Shown here in pieces: positions 60,592-64,000 of a stretch of 64,000 nt of DNA. The translations under genes and the position numbers were made by a program. The stretch is from Oreohelix idahoensis (Eukaryota; Mollusca; Gastropoda; Stylommatophora; Oreohelicidae). Numbering within the stretch: position 1 is the stretch's first letter; the number at the start of each line of letters is the position of its first letter. Where the stretch lies: NCBI GenBank assembly GCA_024509875.1, contig JAMPIV010010562.1:264501-328500 (forward strand), in the 5' to 3' direction. The notes under the pieces are model-generated. The model had not been told where the DNA came from and did not search any database. It saw only the letters and a list, made by a program, of their open reading frames with translations.

Positions 60592-62466
60592 AAATGTGCT
60601 GTCAATATATCCGAAATAGCAACACAAGTTATCCCAATCAAGGATATCATAAAGACAGCTGCTGCAGAAGCATGCGGTGAAGTCCGACTTGGGAACCAGA
60701 GAAAGAGGACACCTTGGTGGTACGAGGAAGTCAAAGAGAAAATAAGAGAGAAGAAAATGGCATGGAAACAATACTTAGGAGCTAAAAACACAACAGGACA
60801 AATGGAAAAATATAGAGAATATGTGACACTCAGAACAGAAGCAAAGAAAAAAGTGCTAGCAGCAAAACAGAAGTCCTGGGAAGAATTTGGAGAAAAGCTA
60901 GAAAAAGATGCACAAGAAAACCAGAAATTGTTCTATAAGACCCTAAAGAACATGAGGAAGGAAAAACAATGCCTTCTCAAATTTATAAAGGACAAGCAAG
61001 GCAAATTGCTTACTGCCCCGAAGGAAGTAATGGAAAGATTGAAAGAATATTTCTCAGAACTCCTGGATGGTGAGCATGATAAGCATCAGAAATGATAACC
61101 ACTAGCACAGAAGAGAAAACCAATGATGGTGAAGATGACATAAAGATGGAAGAACTGAGGGCAGCACTAGAGAAAATCAAGATGGGCAAAGCAGCAGGGC
61201 ATGATGGTATAACACCAGTAATGTACATGGGATCATCAGGCGACCTATTACTCTTAAAGGTCCTACAGGCAGCATGGTGCAACAAGACCATACCAAAGGA
61301 TTGGGGGATTGCCATCATAACACCAATTTTCAAAAAGGGTGACAATCGACAATGTGGAAACCATAGAGGCATATCCCTTCTCAGTGTCCCTGGTAAAATC
61401 TACTCTAGAATCCTAGAGCAGAGACTCCGACGCCTAGCTGAGCCACAATTGGATGAGGTCCAGTGCGGATTCCGAGCAAACCGAAGTACTCAAGACCTAA
61501 TCTTCACACTCAGACAGCTGAGTGAAAAGGCCCTTGAGTATAAGAGTGAGATCCATCTATGTTTCATAGATCTGGAAAAGGCGTTTGACAGGGTCCCCTG
61601 GAGGAAAGTTTGGGACTGTTAGGCAAGGAAGAATATTCCAGCACCTCTGATTCATGCTATACAGAGCTTCTACAAGTCTTGCAGAAATTATGTGAGGACA
61701 GCAAACCATAAGTCAGAAGAGTTCAGGACCACCACTGGTGTAAGACAAGGTGATATCCTATCACCTTACCTCTTCATACTCCTTATGGACGATGTCATCA
61801 AAGCATGTAAGGAGAGAACAAGAAAGTATTCAGTGGGGTACTGGACGATGAGACAGGTCTATATTTCGGAGCTGGCATTTGCGGATGATGTTGCCCTGAT
61901 TGCTAAATCAGAGGCACATCTCCAATCCAACCTGCAAGTCTGGAAGGAAGAGCTGGAGAAGAGAGGGATGGTCATAAGCAGCTCTAAAACAAAATCCATG
62001 GTGATATCACGAGAAGAAAGAAAACATCAGATTAAGTTGGGAGAACAAGTCCTGGAGCAGGTCGACCACTTTAAATATCTCGGAGCTATTATAGACCGAA
62101 AGAGAGGCATCAAAGAAGAGTTGGCCACTCGAAAAGCAGCGGCTGGGAGACTTTTTCAGGCCATAAATCGTGGATTCCTCAGCAAGAAAGAGGTTGGTAA
62201 GAAAACGAAGATGGCTGTATACCGCTCCACCTATGTCCCAGTCTTGACATATGGATGCGAGTCGTGGGCAATGACTACAACCCACAAAAGCCAGATCCAA
62301 ACCTCAGAAATGAGGTATCTGAGGAAAGTGGTTGAAGTAACAAGAAGAGACATGGTCCGCAACCAGACGATCCGTCAAGGCCTAAAATCTCATTCGCTGC
62401 AGACCCAAATAGAACATTCCCAACTAAGATGGTTTGGCCATGTCTGCAGAATGGGAGAAGATCGGC
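60592..62466 (+). pseudogene. LINE reverse transcriptase, truncated, one frameshift and one stop
   Basis: Reading starts near 60640 (KTAAAEACGEVRLG) and goes to 61095. It shifts frame near 61090 and continues to 62477 with a single TAG at 61620-61622. Motifs are KMGKAAGHDGITP, NHRGISLLSVPGK, FIDLEKAFD, GVRQGDILSPYLF, FADDVALIA and QLRWFGHVCRM. The endonuclease is absent. The 3' end is cut in mid-protein at about 62466, unlike a normal LINE insertion. Comparison with 50830-51590 shows the missing C-terminus. It begins directly beside the gag scrap on the opposite strand. Confidence 0.88.
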
Positions 62467-64000
62467 TACTGTCATAAAATTAACCATGATACAACGTTAA
62501 AATATCTCCAATGATACAACGTAGGGATAAAAACTAATGCGTAAGCTTCTAGAATACATGATCGCCCACGCCGCGGGTCATCACCCGCCATGGAAATTAA
62601 ATTGTTGGATGTGAAGGCAAAACGTTACCCTTGGAACGGAATGAGAACGGAGATCAAAAGGAAAAATCTGACTGAACGCGTGCTTGAAACTAGCAAAGCT
62701 AAAAGACACAATTGGTGGGGAAAGGAGGAAAATTCACGTCCCCAAGTTGACACAAGGTAAAGAAATCGACAAAAGGGACCTTAGCTGTTATATTCAACAG
62801 TCATTTCTTGGACGCTTTTGCGATAACTTAGTCCGTTTATTTGAATTCAGCGGCAAACGTTTCACAGAAGATGCTAGAAAATATTTCGAAAAAACCAACT
62901 AACCTTGAAAAGTAACTTTTTCTTAATAATGATGTTAGGAATATAAAACCTAGCTGGCCGGATGGCCCATCTTGAGCAGTGAAATAATATGCTTTCATTT
63001 ATACAGACGGATAGATAATAAGAAAAATATTGACAAAAGACTGTGTTGTTCATATCAGCGAGCGACTGCATTGAAACAAAACATGTCACTAATTTTCAAA
63101 AAATTGTGGCCTTGAAGACTCAAGTGCTAAAATCTAGTTGGAATGAAAGAGAGGGGATGGGATGGTGAACAGTGGCTAAAAATAACTTTAAAGGCAAAAT
63201 TGTGTAGGGGAAGGCAGAGTTGGTTCAAAAAACAAGTGTGTTTTTTTGTGAAACGCAAGTAGAGACAGACGGACCAACAGACAATAATGCATACTTGACT
63301 GAGGTATGACTGAAATGACTTTTGGTAGGAGGTTTGAATTTGAAAAGGAAAAGGCGGTGATTGGCCATAGATGAATATATTATCGGCGCTCAGACGCGCA
63401 TTTTTGCCATTCCTCATAAGTGGTCCTAGTAGACACAGTGAATTATTTAGTGGTGTAATTCCCAGAAGCTAATTGAAATATTTAGAGGGACGCCATCCTA
63501 AAGCCAGCAGCTCAGCTGAGTTTTGCTAGCGTTTAACTGTGTTCTATATTCATAATTCTGGTAAGACTGAAATTATTTCTTTGTACATTTTAATATTTTT
63601 TTAATGTTTCGAGTGATTTGATACTGCCATATCATAATCTCTCCCTTACAACAAGTAAGGATTCGCTCTAGACCCCCCGCCCCAGTTCAGGGTCTAGAGA
63701 CAAATAAAATACATAAACTCCAGCAAGGATTATGGAGGACAGATCAAGTGTTGAGATCAGTGGAACATATCACCTATCCTATTCTATGGCAGGAAGCTAA
63801 TGAACATATTTCAGAATATGTAGTCTGGGAGAACTTATCCTATGTGAAACCAACTTGGTAAGATGTGTTGTATGGTCAAAGAGATCTGACCCGTCTATGT
63901 GGTGTTGTTGTTGTGTAGTGTTGTGTCCAGAAATGGTTTAGAGGATGGAATTCTGACACATGACTAATACTTTGATTGCAGAACTGTGAGTTTTTATTTG
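62467..64000. other. No identified gene; small open frame and hairpin
   Basis: A duplicated ATGATACAACGT occurs at about 62488 and 62511. A 72-codon plus-strand frame (62684-62902, TTG start) has ordinary-looking codon use and reads SFLGRFCDNLVRLFEF, but I recognise no family and see no ATG or splice context. At 63666-63699 a 10-bp perfect inverted repeat (CTCTAGACCC with GGGTCTAGAG) flanks a C-rich loop. The rest is AT-rich and unassigned. Confidence 0.4.

Overview
The window is eukaryotic, almost certainly animal, and AT-rich. It consists mainly of retrotransposons and tandem repeats, and no host gene can be called with confidence. It holds animal-type non-LTR elements (RTE-like LINEs with ATT-repeat tails and an I/Nimb-like LINE with three zinc knuckles and an RNase H), Ty3/gypsy elements with the rare integrase-before-reverse-transcriptase order, and a tRNA-Arg-like SINE. 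It also has large GATA, CA and minisatellite arrays. The mix suggests an invertebrate with a large genome; a mollusc such as a cephalopod is my best guess, but that is inference.

Layout. 1-3090: an RTE-like LINE with an open 987-codon frame. 3091-14618: an old 2 kb LTR (+ strand) split by a complete, young LTR retrotransposon (- strand, 4238-13742) with a GTACA target duplication. 14581-14880: an unexplained open frame. 15851-16195: a SINE with a long hairpin. 16996-17618: a 77-bp tandem repeat. 19023-19625 and 21460-21988: two arrays of one 42-bp minisatellite. 22100-22830: a 34-bp pyrimidine-rich array. 22831-25974: unannotated sequence with a perfect 21-bp hairpin.

25975-33295: an unclassified dispersed repeat (called X here) interrupted by a nearly complete I/Nimb-like LINE. 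33640-35045: a decayed fragment of the first LTR family. 35058-45690: a second copy of X interrupted by a second complete LTR retrotransposon (+ strand, 35241-45038, TCATT duplication), very young but with one base missing in gag. 45775-48060: a 58-bp minisatellite. 48241-50829: nothing recognised. 50830-54680: two decayed LINE copies and a CA array that shares its flank with the 58-bp minisatellite. 55549-60175: three tandem units of about 0.85 kb, each built round a GATA array or its remnant, the middle one carrying a LINE insertion. 60345-62466: a gag scrap abutting a broken LINE. 62467-64000: nothing firm.

The two complete LTR elements belong to different lineages but share the order gag, protease, integrase, reverse transcriptase, RNase H, as in the Gmr1-type Ty3/gypsy group. 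The insertions can be ordered: old LTR or X repeat first, then LTR elements and LINEs inside them. The expressed genes, if any, would be retrotransposon Gag and Pol proteins; nothing here forms a host pathway.
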